A stretch of 64,000 bases of DNA, from assembly GCF_016724845.1 (NCBI RefSeq), contig NZ_CP068082.1, positions 1-64,000 on the forward strand. The letters are read 5' to 3'. The stretch comes from Sphingobacterium spiritivorum (GTDB lineage: Bacteria > Bacteroidota > Bacteroidia > Sphingobacteriales > Sphingobacteriaceae). The position numbers and the translations under genes are program-made. Of the stretch, positions 1-8,656 are shown piece after piece (position 1 is the first letter of the stretch; each line of letters begins with the position of its first letter). Under the pieces are notes generated by a model. That model worked only from the letters and a program-made list of their open reading frames with translations, was not told the DNA's origin and searched no databases.

Positions 1-290
1 GCTATAATGAAACCCGTTGAATCCGGTTCCAGTTTTATACTGTTTACGCTATTAGGAGTACTGCATATGACTGTCTCATTATGATCTGAATGAATAGTAG
101 TGTCGTCTATCCGCACCACACCGGACGCTTTCGTCAGATATAGGAGCATACAAAAACGTTGCTTATGTGGCCTCCGCAACCAAAGGTTACGAACCGAACA
201 TCTTTCCAGCGTCTCCATCCAGAACAAAGTACAGTCTGCATTAAACATACTAATATCATAAACAGGAATGTTGTCCATCTGCTTATCCAT
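1..290 (-). CDS. AraC-family transcriptional regulator, N-terminal part (cut by window edge)
   Basis: An open frame runs from an ATG at 290 off the left edge with no stop, giving 96 codons. The start reads MDKQMDNIPVYDIS, and after about 40 residues comes RRPHKQRFCMLLYLTKASG, followed by a stretch ending in an acidic/threonine turn. The short IPVYDI opening, the RPHKxxFxMLLYxTxGSG-like segment and the beta-rich follow-up are typical of the cupin-like sensing domain at the start of Bacteroidota AraC regulators. The DNA-binding C-terminus lies outside the window, so the family call rests on the sensor half only. The target is unknown. Confidence 0.62.
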   Translation of the reverse strand, partial: MDKQMDNIPVYDISMFNADCTLFWMETLERCSVRNLWLRRPHKQRFCMLLYLTKASGVVRIDDTTIHSDHNETVICSTPNSVNSIKLEPDSTGFII

Positions 291-338
291 ATAAGATGAG
301 TTAATACTAAATAATTAAAAAATACGTATGATTAGGAA

Positions 339-725
339 TCAGGCAAGGAATACCGGAGGATGGAATATGGATGAAGGATTTCCCGTTGGCAAAAGGTCAG
401 AAGTAAACGGAGGAAATTTGCGTTCACGATCAGGATTTACTACTTTCTTTTGCTGCAGTGAAGATTTGAGCTGAAAGAAAGCATAGACATCGGAGATCTT
501 TTGCTTTGCAGCCTGCTGTTCACTCTCCTTCTCTTTTTTCAACCGTTCTTTCAATACGCAGGAGCCTTTACAGGTGGCTACCTTATCAAACCGGTTGACA
601 CAGAGATTGACGGCTATATATTCCTGATTAATATAGAATGAGCTAACGATCCAGACCCTGTTAAAGGATTGTATCAGCATAATAGCCATCAGTAATATGG
701 GAAGAAATCTTTTCAAGCCGGACAA
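339..725 (-). CDS. Small Bacteroidota membrane protein with CxNRxDKxxxCKGSCxL motif
   Basis: This 128-residue protein has an N-terminal hydrophobic segment (about residues 5-20), an aromatic Trp/Tyr stretch, then CVNRFDKVATCKGSCVLKERL (about residues 42-62), a charged lysine-rich linker and a C-terminal SIFHPP motif. Proteins with this order are common in Flavobacteriia and Sphingobacteriia, often near TonB-dependent receptors or metal genes, but I know of no assigned function. The spaced cysteines could bind a metal or form disulfides outside the membrane; this is inference. The frame opens with TTG at 725. An ATG at 689 would shorten it by 12 residues and most of the hydrophobic segment would be lost, so the longer form is preferred. 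Confidence 0.6.
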   Translation of the reverse strand: MSGLKRFLPILLMAIMLIQSFNRVWIVSSFYINQEYIAVNLCVNRFDKVATCKGSCVLKERLKKEKESEQQAAKQKISDVYAFFQLKSSLQQKKVVNPDRERKFPPFTSDLLPTGNPSSIFHPPVFLA

Positions 726-827
726 AACTACAAATAAATGTGGTATTATTATAAAGCATTACTGTAACAGGTGAATACGAATTAGAATTTACAAACTAAA
801 ATCAGGATCAAATTGTTATCAGCAACA

Positions 828-1700
828 ATGAGGACAGCATCGGAAATAAAAAACATGATCATAGCATTCGGGAAAACTGATTCGCGTATCCGCGCTATCC
901 TTTTGAACGGATCAAGGGCAAACCCAGCTGTTAAACCGGACAAGTTTCAGGATTATGATATCGTCTTTATCGTGAACGAACCGGACAGTTTCAGGAAGGA
1001 TCACACATGGATCGATACCTTCGGAGAGCGGATTATTATGCAGCTCCCCGATGCGATGTCTTACATTACAGATGAATCCGGGCAAGATGCTCAATCCTTT
1101 GCTTATCTTATGCTGTTTGCAGATTTCAACCGTATTGATCTTACATTATTTCCCGTCTCAGGACTGGATACCTATCAACAGGATAGCCTTACAGTCGTAT
1201 GGTTAGATAAAGACGGGCTATTTGAAGGCATAGCTGACAGCAGCGAAAGTGACTATTTTATTGACAAACCTGCAGAACAGGAATTTGCTGAAACCTGTAA
1301 CGAATTCTGGTGGGTCAGTACCTATGTCGTAAAGGGACTTTACCGAAAGGAAATAACCTATGCCAAAGAAGTATTTGACATGCATATCAGGCCCATGTTT
1401 ATGAATGTCGTCGCATGGAAAATCGGAACGGAACATAATTTTGAAGTTACATTCGGCAAATCAGGAAAAAATATGCAGCGTTACCTTTCGAAAGAGAATT
1501 ATGAACGCATATTACAGACGTATGCGGATCATAGTATAGCAGCAAACTGGAAAGCACTATTTCTGATAACAGAACTTTTTGCAGCATTTTCAATGGAAGT
1601 CGCAGAAAGATTAGCTTTGTCCTTAGATATCAGCCAGCAACAAAATGTCATGCAATATATACATACACAGTATGAATTATTCCAAACAGAAGAATTGTAA
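828..1700 (+). CDS. aadE: AadE-like aminoglycoside 6-adenylyltransferase
   Basis: This nucleotidyltransferase is predicted to transfer AMP from ATP to the 6-position of streptomycin-type aminoglycosides in the cytoplasm. The ANT(6) pattern is clear: LLNGSRANP (residues 26-33), then FQDYDIVFIV with the metal-binding pair D42/D44, and WIDTFGERIIMQLPD. Length (291 aa) fits the family. An in-frame TTG at 813 exists, but the ATG at 828 gives the normal MRTxxE start. It is followed after 41 bases by an unknown gene on the same strand. Chromosomal members in environmental Bacteroidota are often uncharacterised, so resistance is a prediction. Confidence 0.85.
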   Translation: MRTASEIKNMIIAFGKTDSRIRAILLNGSRANPAVKPDKFQDYDIVFIVNEPDSFRKDHTWIDTFGERIIMQLPDAMSYITDESGQDAQSFAYLMLFADFNRIDLTLFPVSGLDTYQQDSLTVVWLDKDGLFEGIADSSESDYFIDKPAEQEFAETCNEFWWVSTYVVKGLYRKEITYAKEVFDMHIRPMFMNVVAWKIGTEHNFEVTFGKSGKNMQRYLSKENYERILQTYADHSIAANWKALFLITELFAAFSMEVAERLALSLDISQQQNVMQYIHTQYELFQTEEL

Positions 1701-1741
1701 AGCAAAATTCAGATTATAAAAAAATAAAGAACGGTCGAATC

Positions 1742-2728
1742 ATGATCAAACTTGCAATAAAAGAAAGATTCTCACTTCCTGAAACAAGTTATATACTGGA
1801 CAGACGAAGTATTATACTCGATAATGGCACATTTGTTACTCTTGCAGAAGATTTAGAAGGAGTTGCTCTCGTGACATTGGCTAACGGACATATGCACACA
1901 ATAATAGCAGATTCAAGTGATGCCTTCGAAAATCATCATAGTATGATGCTGTTAGCCTTTAAATCACAAATTGGCCTTCTGGAAGATCTGTCAACTTTGA
2001 AAATATGGAATACCGATCTGGATATTTCTGCAGAAATAAGTATTACCGGCAAGGAACTTTTCAATACGTATAGCATGTTTGGCCTTACGCCCAGAATAAG
2101 TGGTGTATCCGCTATCGGGCAGATTAACAATACCTATGCTATTATCTTCTCTGAACCTATTGCATCTCAAAATAACAGGTATCTGGCATTTCTGCATATA
2201 GACTTCAGTAAGCAAACAGCTCAGTGGCAGCAGGTGATAAGTTTGAATACAGAAGATTATCCGATGGATAGATTTGGCGGATTTGAGGCCGAGGACATGC
2301 CGGAGGATCCTCCAATTATCGGACATGTCATTTCTATGGATGACAAACTGCTGGCCTTTGCAGAGGGATCGGATACCATGAGTCTCAACAGATATGGCAT
2401 GGATTTCTTCACATACGGAGAAATAGATTCATCAGGAAAGCTGATTAATCGTCTTCTGGAACAAAAAGGATTTAAAAGAGATACGAAAAAGCATGGAGTC
2501 AGAGGTGTATTCACTTCTTCACAGCAATACCTTATCCTCACCCCGGTATTCAAAAGCGATGAATGGAAAGGTAAACAGAAATTACTTTCTATACAAGATA
2601 ACAAACTGCTGGATATTGAACTTCCCCGCGGATTCAAAGACTTTAAAGTGATTGAACATTTTAATGAAGAATACTGGCTCACAGACAATAGAAATGAAAT
2701 ACTCTGCTGTACTGAAATTACTGTGTAA
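1742..2728 (+). CDS. Hypothetical protein, beta-rich
   Basis: This 328-residue protein belongs to no family I recognise. It has no signal peptide or membrane segment, so it is likely cytoplasmic. The sequence is rich in short beta-strand-like segments (for example SIILDNGTFVTL, ALVTLANGHMHTII, YLAFLHIDFS) separated by turns, which suggests a beta-propeller-like or WD-type fold, though without diagnostic repeats. It starts 41 bases after the adenylyltransferase and is probably co-transcribed. It ends at a strong bidirectional hairpin. Confidence 0.6.
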   Translation: MIKLAIKERFSLPETSYILDRRSIILDNGTFVTLAEDLEGVALVTLANGHMHTIIADSSDAFENHHSMMLLAFKSQIGLLEDLSTLKIWNTDLDISAEISITGKELFNTYSMFGLTPRISGVSAIGQINNTYAIIFSEPIASQNNRYLAFLHIDFSKQTAQWQQVISLNTEDYPMDRFGGFEAEDMPEDPPIIGHVISMDDKLLAFAEGSDTMSLNRYGMDFFTYGEIDSSGKLINRLLEQKGFKRDTKKHGVRGVFTSSQQYLILTPVFKSDEWKGKQKLLSIQDNKLLDIELPRGFKDFKVIEHFNEEYWLTDNRNEILCCTEITV

Positions 2729-2761
2729 CTTTATAACACGACAGGCATAATCCCAAATAAA

Positions 2762-2799
2762 AAATGTGTTCCGGAAGACCAAGAATCCGGAACACATTT
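2762..2799. terminator. Bidirectional terminator between convergent genes
   Basis: A perfect 13-bp inverted repeat (AAATGTGTTCCGG / CCGGAACACATTT) with a 12-base loop lies between the end of the unknown gene and the end of the MarR-GNAT gene. A-rich sequence on the left and T residues on the right let it work in both directions. Confidence 0.85.
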
Positions 2800-2820
2800 A
2801 CCTATCACTTTAAAGGTGAA

Positions 2821-3783
2821 CTATTTATCCTTATTCAGAACCAGCGCCATTTGTATATTACACCGCTTGTAAGGGGTAGCATGTCCGATAATTTTTTCAA
2901 ATCCTAATTTGTAATACAGATTGATTGCCGGTTCGAGAATTGTATTACTTTCCAGATAAATACTGGCAGCTCCCAGATTCCTCGCTTCTTTAACAATTTC
3001 CTGCCCCAGTAATAAACCAATATTTTTTCCTTGCGCTGCAGGTGAAACAGCCATTTTTGCCATTTCGTAATCGTATTCAGCATCATTCATTCTGATCAAT
3101 GCACATACACCCAGAGGCTCTCCATTATAAAGCGCTACAAATATAGCTCCTCCCTTGTCCAGAATGTATTCCTGCGGATTATCCAGCGCTTTATAATCGG
3201 TTTCTTCCATTTCAAAATACCTGGAAATCCATTCCTCATTAAGAGATTTAAAGACAGACTGGTACTTCGGCTCATACCTTACAATCTGTACCGCTTTACT
3301 CTCGCGGATTTTGCGCTGCTCCTGTACCCGTCTCAACAACGATTTCTGCTCTAACAATACTTCCCACTCTTCAATCGCAGCCCAGAGATCATGTCTGGCT
3401 TCCTTCATCACACTTTCTACGGCAGCTTCGACATCCTTGTATTGCACACTGATCTTCTTCGAAAGTTCTTTTCCCTGCTCTGTCAGTCCTACCACGTTAC
3501 GACGCTTATCATCCGAATCCAGATTATCCGCAATCAGACCTGCAACGCCCATCTCGCGTATAATTTTGGTAACAGAGGGTTGAGAATGTCCGATTTCATT
3601 AGCAATCTCTGAAATAGTCTTTTCTCCTTCTTCCGCCAACATAAAAAATACGGGAAACCATTTGGGTGAAAAAGCCATATTATAAAGTTCATACACCTTA
3701 GCGGCATCTTCCGTTACTTTAGCGGTCAGCAATCGTAGCCTGCTCCCTAAGGCCATCTTTCCTGTTTTATTAAAAAATTCCAT
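2821..3783 (-). CDS. MarR-type HTH regulator fused to GNAT N-acetyltransferase
   Basis: This 320-residue two-domain protein has a winged-helix MarR domain at about residues 30-145 (ISEIANEIGHSQPSVTKIIREM is the recognition-helix region; DSDDKRRNVVGLTEQG is the wing) and a GNAT acetyltransferase domain at about 165-318 (AVSPAAQGKNIGLLLGQEI is the acetyl-CoA pyrophosphate loop; NLYYKLGFEKI closes the fold). This fusion is a known bacterial architecture. The gene is divergent from the LamG/EEP gene, and a perfect palindrome 70 bases upstream of its start is the probable autoregulatory operator. The acetyl acceptor is unknown. Confidence 0.9.
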   Translation of the reverse strand: MEFFNKTGKMALGSRLRLLTAKVTEDAAKVYELYNMAFSPKWFPVFFMLAEEGEKTISEIANEIGHSQPSVTKIIREMGVAGLIADNLDSDDKRRNVVGLTEQGKELSKKISVQYKDVEAAVESVMKEARHDLWAAIEEWEVLLEQKSLLRRVQEQRKIRESKAVQIVRYEPKYQSVFKSLNEEWISRYFEMEETDYKALDNPQEYILDKGGAIFVALYNGEPLGVCALIRMNDAEYDYEMAKMAVSPAAQGKNIGLLLGQEIVKEARNLGAASIYLESNTILEPAINLYYKLGFEKIIGHATPYKRCNIQMALVLNKDK

Positions 3784-3852
3784 ATAATAATCTTTGAGCG
3801 TCAGTTGAAATCATTAAAATTTTCACAGCACACAGTTAATAAAGTAGCTAAC

Positions 3853-3870
3853 TACATAACTGGTTATGTA
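3853..3870. promoter_or_regulatory. Perfect 18-bp palindrome, probable MarR operator
   Basis: TACATAACTGGTTATGTA has perfect 8-bp arms (TACATAAC/GTTATGTA) around a 2-base centre. It sits 70 bases upstream of the MarR-GNAT start in a 422-base divergent intergenic region. Size and symmetry match MarR-family operators; the assignment is by position. Confidence 0.65.
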
Positions 3871-4091
3871 AAATTAAAACTTTCTGATTTTTTTCCAAAT
3901 GATTTTTAGAAATTATGCTAAACTTTTTCTGAAATATGTTTTTAATGAGTTAACCTGTAACATTTTAAATACTTCCCTACATTGAAATCCTCATTCACAC
4001 TTCCGGAAATATAGCTAGGCAATCGGTTGATTTGAGTAAATTACGGATATTATCTCCGCCTTCCCTCCTCTTTCTCCAAGACAGGCTTAAA

Positions 4092-4121
4092 TTGTGAATC
4101 ATCGTGAATACAGTATATTTG
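4092..4121 (+). promoter_or_regulatory. Bacteroidota-type promoter for the LamG/EEP gene
   Basis: TTG at 4092-4094, a 19-base spacer and TATATTTG at 4114-4121 match the -33/-7 (TTG ... TAnnTTTG) consensus. Transcription would start near 4128, leaving a leader of about 78 bases. Confidence 0.6.
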
Positions 4122-4205
4122 GAATACAGGTTTGCTAACCTTCGTATGCTGTATCAGGTACGCATCTTATGGAATAACTGTTTATAATTATTGTTGATCT
4201 TCATT

Positions 4206-6230
4206 ATGTATCTAAAATTCAATCTGCTGATTCTACTATTTCTGTGTTATTCACTCAAATGTCAGGCACAAAACTCTAATATGGCTTTGCATATGGACGG
4301 TAAAGACAACGATGTACGGACAGGAATAGGAATTATGTCCGGTGAATGGACAATAGAAGCGTGGATAAAAGGAAATGACAGCAACTGGAAACCCTATGAA
4401 GCTATTATAGGAGGCGGAGAATACAGTGAACTCAATATCTGTGACAATATGCCTTTGGTACTCAGGGATGGTTATCTCCATAATAAAGGTGCGCAACTCA
4501 CAGCCTCGGTAAAGATGGATGACAACTGGCATCACGTTGCTGCCTCATGTAATGGCCGGACCACCGTATTATATATGGATGGCAAAGAAGTAGGCCGAAA
4601 AGATACCGCTATAGCTATATTACCTGCAGCAATAGGTCTTCATGAAAAGGAACACTGCTTCGGAGGATTAATCGATGAAGTGAGAATATGGTCAAAAGCT
4701 ATTCCTCTATCCGCAATAAACGAATGGAAGAACAAATCTGTTGTCGCTGCACATCCTTATTTTTCATATTTAACAGCATATTACAATTTTGATGACTTCA
4801 GGGATGTTATGTCTGTCAACTGGGTTGGTAAAGACCCTCTGTCTTATCATCTCCGCAATGGCAGAAGTGACTATTATGGTCATCTTCCAATGGCTTATGC
4901 TGTTGACAACACCAATACTTCATTTCAGAATTTTGATGGTAAACAACAGCTTTTCAATGCAGTCGTTATCCAAAATGAATGGGATCTTGAACAAGGTACA
5001 AAAGACGGGCAGGCACTGAAAATCAGAGTCATTGCTCAGGGAAACAAGCAGGCACTGACACTGGATGAGATCAGGCTCCGGTTAAACGAACAGACAACCA
5101 TAGCTGACATCCGCAATATCCGCATCTACTATACCGGGCAGTATCCCCGGTCTTCGGTCAGAGAACCTCTTTTTGAACAGCCGGTAAAACCGGCAGTGGA
5201 AATGGTATTCCGTGAAAAAAGAAATTCGAAAAAATTTCATTTGCGACCGGGAGTTAATTATTTCCTCGTCACCTTTGACATTGCTGAAGATGCCCGTGTA
5301 GGTCATAAAATACGGGCAACGGTACCTGACTTTAAACTGTCAGGAAAGACATACATTCCGGAGGAAGAGGCAAGTGAAATAGAACAACACATTACGCCTA
5401 AAATGAATAATAATCTGGTCCGGGTATTACAATGGAATATATGGCATGGAGGCGTGCACCTGGGCAAGGAAGCCGGGAGAAGCAGAATAACAGATCTTAT
5501 TCGCAGTGCTAAAGCGGATATCATCACGATGCAGGAAGGATATTCTGCACAAGACAGTATCGCTCAGGCATTAGGATTTCACCTTCAAACAAAATCGTCT
5601 AAAGATAACCTGGCTTTGCTGAGCAGATATCCTGTAGAAAGTATAAAATCCAGTGAACCTTTCAAATCGAATCCTGCCAAAATAGATTTACCAAATGGCA
5701 AACGTATACTTGTTAATGATTGCTGGCTGAGATATGCCTACAGACCGGAGTATACCTGTGCTTATCAAAATACAGGAATGGATCCCCAAACCTGGATAGC
5801 CGAAGACGCTGTACTTGCTCTCACAGACATCCGCAATCTGATGGAAAAAGATGTCAATCCTTATATAGAATCTCCGGATATGCCTGTTATTATTGCAGGA
5901 GATTTTAATTCCTGTAGTCATCTGGACTGGACAGAACGAACCAGATCCCTGCACTATGGCTATGGTCCGGTAGCCTTTCCTACCTCAAAATTCATGTATG
6001 AACAAGGTTTTAAAGATTCTTTCCGGGAGATGAATCCAGATGAGCTGACACATCAGGGAGGAACCTTTGCTCCAATATACGGACAACTGCAGAATGCCAG
6101 AATAGATTTTATCTACTACAAAGGAGGAATAAAAGCCATTTCTTCCAAAATTGTCCGGACAAGTCCTGATATTGATGATGTATGGGCATCCGATCATGCA
6201 GCTGTACTTACTATTTTTACAGTTGAATGA
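4206..6230 (+). CDS. Secreted LamG-domain endonuclease/exonuclease/phosphatase-fold protein
   Basis: This 674-residue protein has an N-terminal signal peptide (about 22 residues, ending CQAQ), a LamG/concanavalin-like domain (about 26-180; DGKDNDVRTG, WTIEAWIKG, WHHVAASCNG, GGLIDEVRIWSKA), a middle beta domain resembling the N-terminal domain of BNR-repeat neuraminidases (about 250-360), and a C-terminal metal-dependent endonuclease/exonuclease/phosphatase domain (about 400-674). Catalytic signatures are QWNIWHGG, MQEG, IIAGDFNS and ASDHAAVL. The combination suggests an extracellular phosphodiesterase or nuclease tethered to a glycan. The first in-frame codon is TTG at 4191; the ATG at 4206 starts directly at the signal peptide and is chosen. 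Confidence 0.85.
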   Translation: MYLKFNLLILLFLCYSLKCQAQNSNMALHMDGKDNDVRTGIGIMSGEWTIEAWIKGNDSNWKPYEAIIGGGEYSELNICDNMPLVLRDGYLHNKGAQLTASVKMDDNWHHVAASCNGRTTVLYMDGKEVGRKDTAIAILPAAIGLHEKEHCFGGLIDEVRIWSKAIPLSAINEWKNKSVVAAHPYFSYLTAYYNFDDFRDVMSVNWVGKDPLSYHLRNGRSDYYGHLPMAYAVDNTNTSFQNFDGKQQLFNAVVIQNEWDLEQGTKDGQALKIRVIAQGNKQALTLDEIRLRLNEQTTIADIRNIRIYYTGQYPRSSVREPLFEQPVKPAVEMVFREKRNSKKFHLRPGVNYFLVTFDIAEDARVGHKIRATVPDFKLSGKTYIPEEEASEIEQHITPKMNNNLVRVLQWNIWHGGVHLGKEAGRSRITDLIRSAKADIITMQEGYSAQDSIAQALGFHLQTKSSKDNLALLSRYPVESIKSSEPFKSNPAKIDLPNGKRILVNDCWLRYAYRPEYTCAYQNTGMDPQTWIAEDAVLALTDIRNLMEKDVNPYIESPDMPVIIAGDFNSCSHLDWTERTRSLHYGYGPVAFPTSKFMYEQGFKDSFREMNPDELTHQGGTFAPIYGQLQNARIDFIYYKGGIKAISSKIVRTSPDIDDVWASDHAAVLTIFTVE

Positions 6231-6419
6231 TAATAAGCTACAGATTGACTATTATAACAAGAAATTTAGTACATTTAGAAAGACTTAGTAACAAAGGATA
6301 ATTAAGGCTTCATATTAAACAAATATGCGAATTAAAGGTTATCCAAGTAATAAGCAATTTTTATCCGGCATACCGGAAACAAGGATCTTCATTAACACTT
6401 TAAATATTGATTTATAACT

Positions 6420-6878
6420 ATGCTGATAATTAACAATTTCGAAGAATACAAATCACACGAAGGTAAAGAGCTTGGTCTTTCGGATTGGCACATTATTGAT
6501 CAGGAACAAATCAACAGATTTGCAGATGCAACACTGGATCATCAATGGATACATATAGATTCCAAAAAAGCCGAAACTGACAGCCCTTTTAAAACGACTA
6601 TTGCGCATGGCTATCTGACATTATCACTAATTCCCTACCTGTGGAAACAGATTGCAGATGTCCGCAACATTAAGATGGAAGTAAACTATGGCATAGAACA
6701 GCTTAAATTCGGACAGGCAGTTACTGTCGACAGTGCTGTACAGCTTAAAGCAAAATTGATATCAGCAGTTAATCTACGCGGTGTAACCAAAGTAACGATT
6801 GAAGCGACCTTAAATATCAAAGATCAGGCTAAACCTGCATATGTCGGTAATGTGATATTTTTATATCATTTTATATAA
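6420..6878 (+). CDS. MaoC-like (R)-specific enoyl-CoA hydratase
   Basis: This 152-residue hot-dog-fold protein of the MaoC dehydratase family carries the hydratase-2 signature: FADATLDHQWIHID (about 36-49, with the catalytic Asp and His) and FKTTIAHGYLTLSLIP. It is predicted to hydrate trans-2-enoyl-CoA to (R)-3-hydroxyacyl-CoA. It appears monocistronic: 189 bases separate it from the preceding gene and a hairpin follows. Members of this length in other bacteria are often annotated as nodulation protein NodN-like. Confidence 0.88.
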   Translation: MLIINNFEEYKSHEGKELGLSDWHIIDQEQINRFADATLDHQWIHIDSKKAETDSPFKTTIAHGYLTLSLIPYLWKQIADVRNIKMEVNYGIEQLKFGQAVTVDSAVQLKAKLISAVNLRGVTKVTIEATLNIKDQAKPAYVGNVIFLYHFI

Positions 6879-6887
6879 ATAAAACTA

Positions 6888-6918
6888 TGTCGTATAGTTT
6901 TCACTATACTATACGACA
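6888..6918. terminator. 10-bp inverted repeat after the MaoC gene
   Basis: TGTCGTATAG (6888-6897) and CTATACGACA (6909-6918) form a perfect stem with an 11-base loop, 10 bases after the MaoC stop and 35 bases before the next gene. It could end MaoC transcription. Its position close to the next start also allows an operator role. Confidence 0.5.
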
Positions 6919-6952
6919 TTTACTGTAAACTAACCAAAAACACCTTAACCCC

Positions 6953-8080
6953 ATGTACAACTCCTCTAAAGGAATGTTGCGCATTGTTGCTGTAATCACC
7001 CTGAGCATAACCATGTATATCAGTAAGGGCACAGCTTCAGCTCAACAGACTAATCCTTTTTTCGGGCATATTGGTAAAGTCAAATACAATTCCGGATTTT
7101 CAATGGATGATTACTGGGTATGGTGCGGTTCGGTTATCAAAGATGAAAAAGGGATGTATCACATGTTTGCATCCCGCTGGCAAAAAAAATTCCCATTCCA
7201 CCCTACCTGGATGGTAGCGTCTGAAATTGTTAGAGCGGAATCTCCCAAGCCTGAAGGACCTTATACCTTCAAAGAGGTCGTACTACCGGCCAGAGGTGCG
7301 CAGTATTGGGACGGACGATCTACACACAATCCAAGTATCAGTAAATTCGGAGATAAATATATTCTCTTTTACATGGGTTCTACTCATCCGTTCGACGATC
7401 CAAAGGATGCTTCCCAACTTTCCCTGAATTCAGTATATGCGACAGTAGGACGATCTAATAAACGTATCGGTGTAGCAATCGCAGATGCCGTAACAGGTCC
7501 ATGGAAGCGATTGGATAAACCTGTCTTAGATAGCAAGCCTAACACTTTTTACAGCTTTTTGACCTCTAATCCGGCTCCGCTGATCAGAAAAGACGGATCT
7601 GTACTCATGGTATTCAAAGGAAGAGCATATGGTCAGAAATATCCTTATCAGTCTTCGCAAAAGATTGGAATAGCTTATGCCAAATCCATACAGGATACCT
7701 TTACAGTACTCAATAATAATCTGCCTCTCTTTGCAGATGCAGCCTACAGCGAATTTGAAGACCCTTTTCTTTGGGAGGATAAGGATGGTCTGCATCTCCT
7801 GATGAAAGATATGACCAGCAAGATGACAGGGGAACATCATGCCGGAGTACTGTTTCATTCCAAAGACGGACTGAAATGGACCATAGATAAACAACCCAAA
7901 GCCTACTCCCGCTTATTACAGTTTGAGGATGGGAAAGAAATTACAATGGGACAACTCGAAAGACCATTTGTACTTTTTGAAAATGGCAAGCCTGTCTGCA
8001 TGTTCTTTGCTACAATGGACGGAAAAGGTGGTTTTGAGAATGGCACAAAATCCTGGAACATTGCCATTCCGGTAAATTAA
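6953..8080 (+). CDS. Secreted GH43-like five-bladed beta-propeller glycoside hydrolase
   Basis: This 375-residue protein has a signal peptide (about 31 residues, ending ASAQ) and a glycoside-hydrolase family 43/32-type propeller. Visible blade motifs are YWVWCGSVIKDEKGMYHMFAS, HNPSISKFGDKYILFYMGS, TSNPAPLIRKDGS and SEFEDPFLWEDKDGLHLLMKD. The acidic residues in MDDYW, in the THNPSI blade and in FEDPF are candidates for the catalytic triad. It probably cleaves a plant or algal glycan side chain in the periplasm; the substrate cannot be read from sequence. Its TAA stop overlaps the stop of the convergent downstream gene. Confidence 0.78.
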   Translation: MYNSSKGMLRIVAVITLSITMYISKGTASAQQTNPFFGHIGKVKYNSGFSMDDYWVWCGSVIKDEKGMYHMFASRWQKKFPFHPTWMVASEIVRAESPKPEGPYTFKEVVLPARGAQYWDGRSTHNPSISKFGDKYILFYMGSTHPFDDPKDASQLSLNSVYATVGRSNKRIGVAIADAVTGPWKRLDKPVLDSKPNTFYSFLTSNPAPLIRKDGSVLMVFKGRAYGQKYPYQSSQKIGIAYAKSIQDTFTVLNNNLPLFADAAYSEFEDPFLWEDKDGLHLLMKDMTSKMTGEHHAGVLFHSKDGLKWTIDKQPKAYSRLLQFEDGKEITMGQLERPFVLFENGKPVCMFFATMDGKGGFENGTKSWNIAIPVN

Positions 8081-8388
8081 TCTTTCTGAACGGGTTGTTC
8101 TGACCTAAAGGACAACCCCTGCCCTGCCAATAATTTTTCTAGTGTCGGGATGGATGCTTTGCCTATTCCGTGCAGATTCAGAATTTCTTTCCTTGTATAC
8201 GCGCTTAGTGCCTCTAAGGTATTTATACCATGATGCAAAAGCGAATTTCTTGCAGGATTGCTCAGATAGGTAAGAAAACCTGTATCAGTCCCTTTCTTTT
8301 TATTACACACAGGGCATGTAGGACAGGTGCTGCTTTTGTAAAACGTATGCCCTTTTTCACATGTACGCAATGTTCTCTCTGTACCCAT
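8077..8388 (-). CDS. Zinc-ribbon protein with RNA polymerase alpha-CTD-like helix-hairpin-helix
   Basis: In this 103-residue protein, residues 10-28 carry C10, H14, C22, C25 and C28 (CEKGH ... CPTCPVC), a probable zinc site. Residues about 45-92 resemble the RNA polymerase alpha C-terminal domain: LSNPARNSLLHHGINTLEAL followed by LNLHGIGKASIPTLEKLL, the helix-hairpin-helix. Stand-alone alpha-CTD-like proteins are known in bacteria, but their function is not settled. DNA binding near promoters is a reasonable inference. The stop codon overlaps the stop of the convergent GH43-like gene by four bases. Confidence 0.75.
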   Translation of the reverse strand: MGTERTLRTCEKGHTFYKSSTCPTCPVCNKKKGTDTGFLTYLSNPARNSLLHHGINTLEALSAYTRKEILNLHGIGKASIPTLEKLLAGQGLSFRSEQPVQKD

Positions 8389-8601
8389 AGCCTTTTATGA
8401 TAGTATTCCACACCCTGTTTTACTTCTTTTTAATCCGGGTATGCATGATCATGCAAATATATAGGGATTTATTCTCCGTGTAATGCCGGCTTTTATGATT
8501 TTGACGCTGACACCTGTAATTTTCACCGACAGAAGCCCCGGTTTTGCCGAGTTTTTACCCCTATTGATCTAATCTCTATTCCCTGACAGCACATTCTACT
8601 C

Positions 8602-8609
8602 TACTTTTG
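8602..8609 (+). promoter_or_regulatory. -7 element TACTTTTG
   Basis: TACTTTTG matches TAnnTTTG and lies 47 bases before the NTF2-like gene. No good -33 partner was found at the usual spacing, so confidence is limited. Confidence 0.4.
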
Positions 8610-8656
8610 ATTCAAACAATAACACATAACAACAAAAACTAAACAAACTAAATAAC

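Larger units (their letters stand above)
3784..4205. other. Divergent regulatory region of 422 bases without a gene
   Basis: This gap lies between the MarR-GNAT gene and the LamG/EEP gene. It holds the palindromic operator at 3853-3870 and a consensus Bacteroidota promoter at 4092-4121. No convincing small gene or RNA was seen in the rest. Confidence 0.6.

Noticed and set aside
8442..8455. 14-bp palindrome TGCATGATCATGCA near the alpha-CTD-like gene
   Set aside because: Single site, no consensus promoter beside it, AT-rich setting; too weak to call an operator.
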